From Funneliformis mosseae (lineage: Eukaryota; Glomeromycota; Glomeromycetes; Glomerales; Glomeraceae), in assembly GCA_910592005.1 (NCBI GenBank), contig CAJVPP010000991.1, forward strand, positions 1 through 23,734: a DNA stretch of 23,734 nt. The letters run 5' to 3'. The stretch's first letter is position 1; every line of letters begins with the position of its first letter. This document shows positions 1 through 9,697 of this stretch, in pieces. The position numbers were made by a program, and so were the translations under genes. The notes beneath the pieces were generated by a model. The model did no database searches. It saw only the letters and a program-made list of their open reading frames with translations, and was not told where the DNA came from.

Positions 1-90
1 TACACATTAAATCAATATTATTTTAGCAATCAGTTAAATTTGAAAGTTCAGTTCTTAGGAATGATAAACGATAATACCATCATCTCTAAA

Positions 91-690
91 GAACGATAAA
101 ACCATTGTGTCTTAGAAACAATAAATGCATCATACCTAAGGAACGATAATACCATCGTCTCTAAGAAACAATAAAACCATCGTGCTTTAGGAACAATAAA
201 TACATCGTACCTAAGGAACGATAAAATTATTGTGCCTTAAGAACGATAAATACATTGTACCTAAGAAATGATAAATGCATCATATCTAAGGAATGATAAA
301 ATCGTCGTTCCTTAGGAATGATAAAACCATTGTGCTTTAGGAACGATAAATGCATCATACCTAAAGAATGATAAAATCGTCATTCTTTAGGTATGATAAT
401 ACCATTGTTCCTAAGGAACGATAAATGCATCGTCTCTAAGGAATAATAAATGTATTGTACCTTAGGAACAATAATATCATTGTCTCTAAGGAACGATAAA
501 ACTATCGTGCCTTAAGAACGATAAATGCATCATACCTAAGGAATGATAAAACAATCATTCCTTAGGTACGATAAAACTATTGTGCCTTAAGAACAATAAA
601 TGCATTGTACCTTAGAAACGATAAAACCATCATCCCTAAGGAATGATATATATATTGTTTCTTAGGAACGATAATACCATTGTCCCTAAG
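91..690. repeat. 25-bp tandem repeat, 24 units, self-complementary
   Basis: Twenty-four consecutive units of exactly 25 bp run through this interval, with an imperfect extra unit at about 59-90 and a broken one after 691. A typical unit is GAACGATAATACCATCGT followed by CTCTAAG. The left arm (CTAAG-GAACGAT) is complementary to the right arm (ATCGT-TCCTTAG), so each unit can form a hairpin, and the right arm of one unit can also pair with the left arm of the next. The loop hexamer varies (AAAACC, AATGCA, AATACC and others). No unit encodes protein. Units with a TGTGCCTTA tail are often followed by an AATGCA or AATACA unit, which suggests growth by dimers. Unit length and count are read directly; any function is unknown. 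Confidence 0.95.
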
Positions 691-715
691 GAACAGTGCA
701 ACCGTTCTAATCAGA

Positions 716-963
716 TGTCAATTGGTTATAAATAAGATAGGTCGAATTTTGATATATACTAATAGGCTATAAGCAGGGTTGGGAAATTTGTATGTACTAG
801 GCAAATTTTGACTTTGTACTTGTACTGTACTGTACTAAATTTAATATTAATTATTATGTATACTAACTGTACTAAACTGTACTAAGCTGTATTAACTGTA
901 CTAATTTCCCAACCCTGGCTATAAGTATGCCAATCGGCTATAAATAAGATAGGTCAAATTTTG
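716..963 (+). repeat. Pair of 36-bp direct repeats flanking the MITE
   Basis: A 36-bp segment at 716-751 recurs at 928-963 with few differences. Both contain GGYTATAAATAAGATAGG, preceded by TGYCAATYG and followed by TCRAATTTTG. The 144-bp MITE lies between them, inserted at a GCTATAAG site that resembles the GGCTATAA core of the repeat. The locus was therefore already repetitive before the insertion. Confidence 0.8.
774..917. mobile_element. hAT-like MITE (144 bp) with 8-bp target duplication
   Basis: The element begins CAGGGTTGGGAAATT and ends AATTTCCCAACCCTG, a perfect 15-bp terminal inverted repeat. It is flanked on both sides by the identical octamer GCTATAAG (766-773 and 918-925). An 8-bp target duplication with CAGGG-type ends is the hallmark of the hAT superfamily. 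The interior is non-coding and rich in TGTACT and ACTGTACTAA words. Those may be subterminal transposase-binding repeats, which is an inference. At 144 bp it cannot encode a transposase and would depend on one elsewhere. The perfect ends and perfect duplication suggest a fairly recent insertion. Confidence 0.93.
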
Positions 964-1090
964 GCTGATTCTTGGCCGATTTCTGATGTATGCCAATCAG
1001 CTAGGCTGATTTTTGATAATTTGCTGATTTTAGACCAATTTTAGGCCGATTTAGGCTGATTTTAGGCCAATTTTTGCATGTCTGATTTTT
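964..1090. repeat. Degenerate GGCYRATTTTA-type short repeats
   Basis: The stretch contains at least eight variants of GGCTGATT, GGCCGATT and GGCCAATT separated by TTTTA-like spacers. The units are irregular and not strictly periodic. No gene is visible. It may be an extension of the repeat whose copies flank the MITE. Confidence 0.6.
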
Positions 1091-1344
1091 TTGATTTTGA
1101 CCAGTATAAGGAGAGCTATAACATTAAGAATTAAAAAAAGAATTACTTCTAGAATTCTAGAAAAGTATTAAATTTAATTTCTATAATTAGTTCACTTTAT
1201 ATTTCTTTAATAGTAGAAAAACCTTATTTCAAACATATTATTTCTTTTTTGAAATGTTATATCATAATTTATTTGGAAATAAGATAATTTTATTTCAAAA
1301 ACCAAAATAAATAGTAATTAATCTTATATTACATTTAATTTATT

Positions 1345-2358
1345 ATGGATGAAAAAATATTTGTAATGTTATTATAAAAAGATTTAGAAATATTAAGGAT
1401 GCAGAATATCTAATGTTAATTGATTTATTAGATAATTCTATTTTATTTATTTTAGATATATACAATATTTTTTAGAAGTGGATATTTTGAAGGATATTTA
1501 GAAAGTGTTATAAAAATTTGGATATTATTTTAAAAATTAAGAAGATATAATTATAATAAAACATCACTTATGTTTTTAAGTGATATGTTTTATTAAACAT
1601 CAAAAAAACATCTAATAATTAATATTTTAAAAAATAATTTGCTAATTTTTAATGATTATTCTTTAAGAAATCAAATAGCAGAATTTAATTCAGAATTACA
1701 AATTATTCAAAAAGCAAAACTTATTGATGTTAAAAGAAATAATAATTCTTCCTTTAAAGATTCATTTGTTAATTTAAGAAATCCAGCTAAATCTCAAATT
1801 AATAAATTAAAATCTTTAGAGAAAAAAGTTTCATTATTTCTATTATCAATTTTTGATAAAATTTATCAAAATTTAGGAAATACAAAGCAAATTAATAATA
1901 ATAAATATCCAAAATTTTATCTTCCAAGTTTTGATATAGAAGTAAATATTAAAGTACTTTCTTTAGCTTAGAATACACAAAAAAATCTGCTGATAATAAA
2001 TTTTATGATACAGATAGTTGCTTATTACCAAATTATATAGAATTATTTAATAGAATTACTTTAATTTGTGAACATAATTTTCATAAAAAAATGTTTAAAT
2101 ACTCTATTTAATAATAAGTATTCTTATTATTTTAATTACATTTCATTTGAAATAAAAAGAAATATTAAAAGTTTAAATAAGAGATTTTTTACACCTTTAA
2201 AAGAAAATGAAATTCCTTTATTTGAAGGTAAAAATAATGATTTAAATGAAAATAATGATAATAATAATGAAAGTATAGAAAGTATATTAGAAAAAATAGA
2301 ATACAATATAAAAAATCAATACAATATAATGTATCAAAAATGGCTAAATTATGATTGA
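1345..2358 (+). pseudogene. Decayed multi-copy transposon-like gene, C-terminal part
   Basis: Coding sense is visible in at least five pieces that change frame or are cut by stops. In order they read ...AEYLMLIDLLDNSILF, then RSGYFEGYLESVIKIW, then NYNKTSLMFLSDMFY, a longer open piece at about 1639-1971 (starting LIFNDYSLRNQIAEF), a piece at about 1986-2120 containing RITLICEHNFHKK, and a last open piece ending QKWLNYD with a natural-looking stop at 2356-2358. The ICEHNFHKK part resembles half of a RING-like C-x-H finger. I recall similar proteins as a high-copy family in Rhizophagus, but cannot verify that. None of the open pieces begins with a convincing ATG, so they are fragments and not small genes. 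The function of the intact protein is not known to me. Confidence 0.6.
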
Positions 2359-2439
2359 ATTTAAATTAGATTTAATAAATTTTAAATTTTAATCATTTTT
2401 AAATTGTATAAAATTAATACTTTTATATGCTAAATATTA

Positions 2440-3000
2440 TGAAGTTATATGTATAATTTTAGTATATGTTATATGTAAAATATTTTAATCAGAGATAATT
2501 AACATAAAATATATATTGATTTTACATTTTTTATATAATTACAAAATGTTGCTTCTAGTAAAACTTATTAAATAATTAGATTTTGATAAAAATTTGATAT
2601 TATATTTTTTTATATTAATATAAAGTTATAAGTAAAAAATCAACTTGTATTATTATGTAGAATTTTTCAATCAGAGCTAATTAGCATAAAAAATACATTG
2701 ATTTTGACACTTTTTTTTATGTAATTGCAAAATGATACTTCTAGTAAAATTTACTCAATAATAATTATTTTTTAATCAAATTCAGTATTTTATTTTTTTA
2801 TAATTATATAAAGTAACTTGTAAAAAATTAGCATATATTATTATGTATAATTTTACAATCAGAGTTAATTAACTTAAAAAAATAATTGATTTACAGTATT
2901 TTTTATATGTGATAAAATAAAATAATGATTGGTAAAAGATCAGTAAAAGATTGATAAAAAGATCAGCAAATTGTAATATAATTAAGCATATTCATTATGT
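2440..3000. repeat. Three degenerate tandem copies of a ~182-188 bp AT-rich unit
   Basis: The landmark AATCAGAG followed by TAATTA, then ATTGATTT, then CAAAATG and CTTCTAGTAAAA recurs at 2487, 2669 and 2857, giving spacings of 182 and 188 bp. The region just before each landmark (AAGTTAT/AAGTAAC...TATTATGTA) also repeats. The third copy decays into AAAGATCAGTAAAAGAT words. No coding sense is seen. The unit may be a subterminal part of a nearby decayed element. Confidence 0.8.
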
Positions 3001-3269
3001 TTATATTAAGTAATCACTGAGTTTGACTTGACAAAATTTGTCCTTAGCAATTTTTTATATTCTACTAGATGAAAATTTGTTCTATAAATCAAACCCAAGA
3101 AGAGCTCTTCCATAGATATATTCTATATCATTAGTTTCATTTAGTCAAATCTATTCTGACTAATTAATAATTTCTTGTATAGTTCTCAATACTTTTATGA
3201 TCTATTTATAAATAAAGTATATAATTATTTTTTTGAATTTTGATTATATAATAAAATTAATCACAAACC

Positions 3270-4690
3270 TTAAGAACAATTAGATTGAATATATGTTATA
3301 TAAGTACTCATCAGATCTTTTATTACTTTTTCAATATTTTTACCAGATGTAATATCATATTCTAGTTTCATATATCTTTAAATTATATGAGTTATCTTAC
3401 AAATAAATAAATAATTTTATAAATATAATTTTTTCAAATTAAAAATATCAAATATTTATTATCTGTGTATAATAAAAGTTTATTATTGTCTTTACCTTTT
3501 CTATTCTAAAAATATCCAATTTTTATACTAATATTATATTATTTCTTCTAGTATGATAAAATAATTATCAATTCATTATTATGATAATGAGGTTTATTAT
3601 CATAGATTATGGTAATCTATAATGGTTTTTTTTAAGAATTTCTATTATATTATGTAATGAGAAAACAGTAAATCAGGCATTCTATTTTGTATTATTAGAT
3701 CAGTGATCAAATGCCTAAATATCTAAATTATGTATTTCAAAAATTTTTAGTATAAATGAGTATTAAATAAAAATTCTAATCACGTTTGCCAAAAAATTTA
3801 GATTTTGTCTTTCTTGCGTTCTTAGAAAAAATTCTCATTTTATAGTCTAAAATTAATAAAGTACTACCTAAATCAAGTTGGAGGAAATTTGAATTTAACT
3901 GAGTATTCAAATATGTTTTTTGAATATAATGTAATATAAAGAATATTAGTTGTTTTTGATAGTTTGATGTTACATTACATTCAGATTATTTGCAATTTTT
4001 CAAAAAATTCACAATTTTGACAGATTTTCAAATGATTTTAATCACAATCACTAAATATATATCTAAGATAATAATTCACACAAGAAACATGAACAGCATT
4101 TTCTATATCATCACTTTGTAATTTTTTGATAAAATCTTTATGAAGGTATCATTTTAAAATTTGTCATTTATTTATCAATTTTTTATTTTTTATTTATTAT
4201 TATATTGTATATTAGTAAGTCCTAAATTAATTTTTTATATAAAAAATAAATAATAAACTTACCCAAATGTCTAGATCTGTAACATATATTTTAATAATTT
4301 TTTCAATTTTAACAAATACTAAATAGTCACATTCATTACGTGTCATACATAATTCTTTAAGATCTTTTTTATATTAGAAATATTCTTCTTCTAAATATAT
4401 CATATATGATATATATTGCATTTTATCAGAGTATTGCTTATGAAATTTTTTTTATAATAACAGTTTGTAATCTTAAAGATATAACACAGGTAATCTGATT
4501 TTTATTATTAGTCTTATATAAGCTTATATTTATATTTTTTTTATTTACAAAAAATAATTTAAATTGATTTAGCATTTCCTCCTTTAGCTTAACATGATGA
4601 ATAATTAACTTTAATAATGAAATTGTACTATAATTATTAATTTGTACATGTTTTTTAGATTTAGAAATAATATGTCTTCTAACTTTTCAA
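3270..4690 (-). pseudogene. Decayed transposase-like gene (RNase H/DDE-like remnant)
   Basis: Read on the minus strand, coding sense can be followed through many stops and frame changes. From right to left: a piece containing KELCMTRNECDYLVFVK and ending VTDLDIW at a GTAAGT donor-like site (about 4265-4360); LHKDFIKKLQSDDIENAVHV to SDCD, then NHLKICQNCEFFEKLQII (about 3990-4145); LDLGSTLLILDYKMRIFSKN to KSKFFGKRD (about 3785-3930); ITIIYDNKPHYHNNEL (about 3565-3615); and ITSGKNIEKVIKDLMSTYI, ending QSNCS and a stop at 3270. The order resembles a repetitive Rhizophagus protein in which DYKMKIL and FFGKRGW precede a DNGPHYHN motif. I recall that family but did not check it. The DN-x-PHYHN segment looks like a catalytic Asp of an RNase H-fold transposase, by inference. 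A 95-codon stop-free stretch at about 4404-4690 in another frame has no recognisable content. Confidence 0.55.
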
Positions 4691-5349
4691 TATATAAAGT
4701 AATAATTGATTATTAATTACATTTTAGTAATTTTTATTACAAACAATTATACCTATATTCAAATTTGTTTCCAATTTTAAATAAGAAATTCATCTGCAAT
4801 AATTGATAAAATTCTACATTTACTATCACAATTTTGTTTATATCATTCAATACATATTTAAAAAAATTCTAAAATCCTTAGTTTTATTTGGTATGTGAAT
4901 AGGAATGCTGATAAAAAAAAACCTATTTTGCTAAGTTATCGAAGCATTATATAGTCTTATTTAGGTTAGGATGACTTAAACCAGAATTAATACTAATAAA
5001 ATTGTTGTTAATATTTTTTTATCAATATTATTTTATATAAATATAGATAATAAAATATATTACTTTTGATTCTTTATTTAATTACATTATGATAATCAAC
5101 ATCCTAAAGCATAGACTGGTATATCCTTAATTCTCAATCGCTAAATTGATGATTTTTTGGATATAAAATTTGTAATTGTGAATATAATTCAATAATTGGA
5201 CTTTTTTATTTAAACCAATTAAAACAAAACTGATGCTAATTGAAATTGGCTATTGTTCTTTGTTTTAAAATAGTGATTATAAAGTTGTTTTATAAGAAAA
5301 TAATCATTCTAATTTTTAGGAAAACATGTGAGTAATTTTATCACTTTAT
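4691..5349. other. AT-rich spacer, no gene seen
   Basis: This is very AT-rich sequence with poly-T/poly-A runs. On the minus strand a short open stretch of about 40 codons (KYVLNDINKIVIVNVEFYQL, about 4745-4880) may be a further scrap of decayed coding sequence. Nothing else is supportable. Confidence 0.4.
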
Positions 5350-5900
5350 ACTAATGAATAAGAATTTGAACAAAAGAATTTTCAAGGCTAAAAAGTTGAT
5401 TTCCATTATATTTTTTTAGTTATTTTGACTTTTCTCATATGACAATTGGTGTTTCACCTTCAAATTTTTTTTACTTGGTTGCTTATTTTTTGCTGCTAAA
5501 TCTATTCATAAAAGATGATTTGTATCTAAGATCAGTGTTAAGCCAATTTGCTTGAGAAGAAATTCTTATTTCATATATAAATATTTTTAGTAAATCAATA
5601 AAAATTGAAATAGAGACAAATGAAACATCTTTTAAAAGTTGATGAATGATATCATCATCTTGCTATTCTAATACTAAAGGACTTGAAAAACACGTTTCAT
5701 TTTCAAAAATTTGTGCATATACTAAAGAAATAGCTTTAGAAGGATCATTACTTTATTGCCAACAACAATAGTTACAAAAAAAATCACGATTATTAAGACA
5801 AGTTTTGGTTTTTGACCAACACGAAGAGTGGCATTTTCTTTGTCTGTTGATGTTTTTTACCAATAACAAAGAATATGGACCATAGTGTGAAATTCTTCAA
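5350..5900 (-). pseudogene. Decayed gene of a multi-copy family (ETPxxx...GxQLFxLEN type)
   Basis: On the minus strand a protein can be followed through stops. A Cys-rich start reads NRDFFCNYCCW. It is followed by DPSKAISLVYAQIFENETCF and SSPLVLE, then DDDIIHQLLKDVSFVSISIF and IDSLKIFIYEI, NWLNTDLRYKSSFMNRFSS, a piece KFEGETPIVI-EKSK, and LKKYNGNQLFSLENSFVQ near 5355-5410. The layout matches a repetitive Rhizophagus protein I remember only by pattern. It has at least five in-frame stops and at least one frame change, so it is dead. Function of the family is unknown to me. It lies on the same strand as the transposase-like remnant to its left, so both could come from one element or nested elements. 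Confidence 0.5.
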
Positions 5901-6579
5901 CTAGATCAACTAGACTAACTGTAATTGTGCAGTGTTTTGGTATGAATATTAGTCGCACATGTCAGATTCAGAAATGCTGATTTTATAATGCTAATTATCC
6001 CCAAATTTCACTATTACGTATAAAGTCACATGATACCGATCTTATCCAGATCGTTAATTAAAGTTTTTGACTTATAACTCAACTCAATTTATTAAAGATT
6101 CTAAATAAAATCTTATTTTTCAAAAATTATAATATAGAAATATAGAAATTTTTGAATTAATATAAAAAAAGTATCTAATATGTTAAGCTCAAAATAAATC
6201 AATATGCTAAAAGAAAATTTATTACTTTTAAAATCTAACATTCTTATAACCTAGAATATAATATCCTTAAAAGTTTAATAAATGTTAAATATATTTCACT
6301 TTCTCTTAGATGTTTATAATATTGTTATATGATCTTTTATTGAGAAATAATTATAATATTCCAATCAATATAATAAAAGAATGTAAATATCAATAGAACA
6401 AGCTTTATTATTATCATCCTAATTATTAAGTAAACTTCGGCCTTCTTTAACTTGATGGATAAGAAGTTTATTTTAACTTCACCAAACAATATAGGAATTT
6501 GAATAGAATGTGTTAATATTAGTCGACTAATTCAAACTTAAGTTGGATTATATTATCAAAGTTGTCTATTACGCCATAG
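5901..6579. other. AT-rich gap, no gene seen
   Basis: No convincing coding sequence is visible. It includes the 3' flank of the minus-strand gene that ends at 6580 and a perfect 14-bp palindrome, ATTAGTCGACTAAT, at 6528-6541. Confidence 0.5.
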
Positions 6580-9028
6580 TCACGTGTCCTGACCGCACGA
6601 TAATTTTTCAAAGCAATTTTTTACCGAAAGCTATTAACAGCAATCAATTAGGAACAGAGATTATATAATAATATTAATAGTATGAAGAACCCAAATTTAA
6701 TACTCACAGCCCATTTTAAAATTGACTCGTAAAAAAAAATAAATTCTTCCATTTCCGAGAAATCTCTTGGAATTGTGGCATTGTCGATTTCTTTGATATA
6801 ATAATAATCTATCCATAATACAATATAAGTCTTTGTTTCACAACACAACAATTTATAATAAAAACAAAGGGTACCTACCGGTAAAACCAAGAGCATACAA
6901 ATGTAGGTTAAGTTCTATGCTAACAACACCAAAAACTTCCATATCCGGTATTATCAATTTCCTTTTCTTCACCCGATCTTTAACAATGTTTAGTAACATA
7001 TTTTCGAGGTTCTTGATTATTTTAATTCTATCATCAAGTTCTTTCCTTGCTTTAACTTTATAGGGGCGTGAACCATCAACGAAAACTAACTGATATTTGT
7101 TGGAGTCGATCGTAAAGCCAACACCATCTCCCTTTTGACGGTTGATATGATTTATTGATGGAATTTCGCCGCTATTTACGTTTGGCAAAATAAATGAAAT
7201 GATATTTTGATACATTACATAATATTTAAAGAAAATAACTTACGAAGTATAATATATTTCAGCACAACTCCATAAAGCTGACTTTATACACGGGTGTATA
7301 TAGTCATTGAGATTAGGTTGTTCTAGAGCTTCTATATTATGGAGTGGATTCATATGTTCTAATGCGAAAGCTTGCAAGCTAAAGATAAAAATAAAATAAG
7401 CAAAAGAAAAAAATAAACATCAAGATAAATTTGAACATACACACATACAAATTATCGAGTGATTTAGTAATCATTTTTATTATCATTCTAGTGGTCTCTT
7501 CTTTGTGTTCTTTAATATTCAAATTATCTATGGCTTTTGACCACTGCTTATAAGTTAATTTCTTATTATCAAAAAAAAAAAAAACCCCCATATAAGCATA
7601 TTAGGAGATGATTGCAATTAAAACCGCTTGTAATACAATTTATCCTTACTTGTGAAAAAAAATCAACCAGAAACTTGTGTGTTTCATCCGGGATTAATTT
7701 ATCATATTGATTTAATGATTCAAGAAAACTTTGATATACATCTAAGGGAAGTTGCTGAATGAAATGACTTTTAGGAGTAAGGTCCATTATTCCTTCTATT
7801 GATACATTATTATCATTACTGTTATCCTTATAAAGTTCAAAAGCATCAATGATGCTTTTAATGTTACTTTCAATCAGAATTTCTTTTTTGAGAATTCCAT
7901 GGATCTTTATCTAAAGATACAATTGTAAAAATATTAGACGGGAAAATACATGTATAAATATATCCGATCTTAAGTTATACCTTATCTAAGTCATCAGTTT
8001 GCTGTTCTATTTCAATCTCGCTTTGAACTTCTTGCGTTCTCCGGAAGTCATTCGCTTCAGATGATATTAATTCATCCTAAAAAAAGTAGGTACGGCTAAA
8101 CGGAAGATTCAGAAGAATACATGTATAAATATATCAGATCTTAAGATATACCTTATCTGATTCATCGGTCTGCTGTTCTATTTCGACTTCTAGCGCTCTC
8201 CGAAAGTCATTTGCTTCAGATGATATTAATTCATCCTAAAAAATAAATAAAAAAAGTAAGTACGATACGGTACGGCCAAACGATCAGATCTTAAGATATA
8301 CCTTATCTAAGTTATCGTTTTGCTGTTCTATTTCGATCTCGTTCTGAATTTCTTGCGATCTCCAGAAATCATTCACTTCAGATGATATTAATTCATCCTA
8401 AAAAAAGAAAAAAAGTGGTACGGCCAAGAATGTATTGATAAGATCAATTTGAAAAATGTAGTTTAACACAACGCTTGCTGTTAGGCCTCTTGAAGCATGT
8501 TAGAGGGTAACAAACGTCCGCATGAACAGATGCTAGGTCAAGTTTCTTTGACTGTTTGGAAAGATGCATAGCAATTTCCTACCCCCAATAGGATATTCAA
8601 AAAAACTTTTTCCAAACACTGAACATTGCTCATTGACAAGCCGCAGCCTTTCCCGTAAAGTGTACGGTATTCAACAAAGTGCTATACATATATCTCCACA
8701 AAGACTTATTAGGTTTCTTTAATACGCACCTTTATTTTAAGCTTAGCGACTTTTGCGATCTTTGCATTACTTCCGTATTTATAATGCGTTTCTATCTTCT
8801 TTAAATCTTGTTTATACCGAAGTATTTCATTATTTCTATCAAGCTTTTCATGAACTTTAGTTTCGCGATATTTCAAGAAATTAATTAAACTTGGTTTGGT
8901 GACGTTTTGCCAATAATCTTCAATCATTATAAAAAGGTTAGTGAAAACATACATTTCAGTACTGCACCTATAGATTCATATTTACCAGACTCTTTCAAGT
9001 TTTCTCTAACATCCTTTCTAAGTCTCAT
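6580..9028 (-). CDS. Lineage-specific protein, 486 aa, 11 exons, triplicated exon
   Basis: Joined exons on the minus strand are 9028-8986, 8917-8730, 8397-8302, 8235-8152, 8076-7981, 7910-7650, 7561-7449, 7378-7244, 7171-6879, 6808-6708 and 6630-6580. All introns are GT-AG and all phases agree, giving 1461 nt. The start MRLRKDVRENLKES is chosen because the first intron has a clean CTAAC branch site and restores frame into DYWQNVTKPSL. Residues 16-77 are charged and helical. Residues 78-169 are three copies of a DELISSE...EIEQQ...DK unit, one per exon. The C-terminal half (about 257-486) contains HPCIKSALWSCAEIYYTS, then a GDGVGF...VFVDGSRPYKVKA segment, and a final TIPRDFSEMEEFIFFYESIL segment. 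No signal peptide or clear membrane helix is seen. I recall the C-terminal region as part of an expanded Glomeromycotina family of unknown function. The gene appears intact. Confidence 0.85.
7981..8397 (-). repeat. Tandemly triplicated exon-intron unit inside the 486-aa gene
   Basis: Exons 8397-8302 (96 nt), 8235-8152 (84 nt) and 8076-7981 (96 nt) encode near-identical units beginning DELISSE and ending DLDK or DESDK. The middle copy lacks four codons relative to the others. The introns after each copy also share their first part (GTATATCTTAAGATCTGAT or GTATAACTTAAGATCGGAT), so whole exon-intron modules were duplicated. All three exons start and end in phase 0, so copies can be gained or skipped without breaking the frame. 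Confidence 0.93.
8410..8700. other. Compositionally distinct block in the 332-nt second intron
   Basis: Intron 2 of the 486-aa gene (8398-8729) is several times longer than its neighbours. It is visibly richer in G and C (stretches such as GGCCTCTTGAAGCATG and GACAAGCCGCAGCC). It contains an inverted pair TGTTTGGAAA (8553-8562) and TTTCCAAACA (around 8610), with a smaller TCCTA/TAGGA pair between them. I found no long open frame, no tRNA cloverleaf and no convincing C/D or H/ACA boxes. It could be an inserted element or a structured intronic RNA; neither is proven. Confidence 0.45.
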
Positions 9029-9697
9029 CTTTATTAATCATTTAAAGGGAGAATAGGTGAATAAAAGAATATGTATAGGATTTTTACACGTAAACGCGAG
9101 TTAAAAATTGTTAACCCCGTGACTGCTTGGTTAGATTTATTCATGGCAAAAAAATCCAATATCTGATTGGTTACGATGTCCAAACATATTAAAAATTTTT
9201 ATGTAACTATAATTTGGGAAATTAACAAATTAACGGTTAATTAAGGATCCCGGCTAAACTATAGGTAAATTTTATAGTACCTTACAGTAATGAAATAATT
9301 AATTCAGTGATAGAAATATTGGATAGAAAAAAAAATATTTTACTCATTAGTTAATATAGCATTAATTTATATTTGGCTTCCATATTTACAAAAATATTTA
9401 AGTGATAGAAGATATCAATTATCTAAAGAATCAATCATGTATATTTTATTTTGTTTAACAGTAAAAATTAATAGATTGGTTTTATTAATAGTTTTTACAA
9501 TTTCGGAGTATTAAATAAATTCTTTTTAAAATTATAAATTAATTTGATAATTTTGGCCTAGCATAATTTATTCAAAAAGTTTGGATTTCAGGCCAAATAC
9601 AATGAGCGGAATAGCTAAATTAAAATCTGCAAATATACATAATTTCTAAAAAGTCTGGTGTTTGGGTATGTATATATCAGAAGATAAAATAAAGCAT
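9029..9697. other. Upstream region of the 486-aa gene, no gene seen
   Basis: The first ~180 bp should hold the promoter and 5' leader of the minus-strand gene. There is an inverted CCAAT box (ATTGG) near 9158. The remainder is AT-rich without recognisable coding sequence. Confidence 0.45.

Noticed and set aside
91..690. CRISPR array
   Set aside because: Units are contiguous 25-mers with no unique spacers, and the surrounding genes are eukaryotic.
1639..1971. Stand-alone 110-aa protein
   Set aside because: Its frame starts at TTG, which is not a credible start here, and it is collinear with other-frame fragments of one decayed gene.
2068..2358. Stand-alone 96-aa protein
   Set aside because: The frame starts at GTG and continues the same decayed gene; only its stop is natural.
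3099..3110. GAAGAGCTCTTC palindrome as a functional site
   Set aside because: A single 12-bp palindrome with no context or second copy; too little to support a call.
4395..4414. Perfect 20-bp palindrome as a regulatory site
   Set aside because: It is made almost only of AT steps, so it is expected by chance in this composition, and it lies in a decayed gene.
6833..7063. Plus-strand open frame
   Set aside because: It is the complement of exon 9 of the minus-strand gene, whose exon phases all agree.
8450..8700. tRNA or other known RNA gene in intron 2
   Set aside because: No cloverleaf arms, A/B boxes or CCA-type acceptor stem could be aligned.
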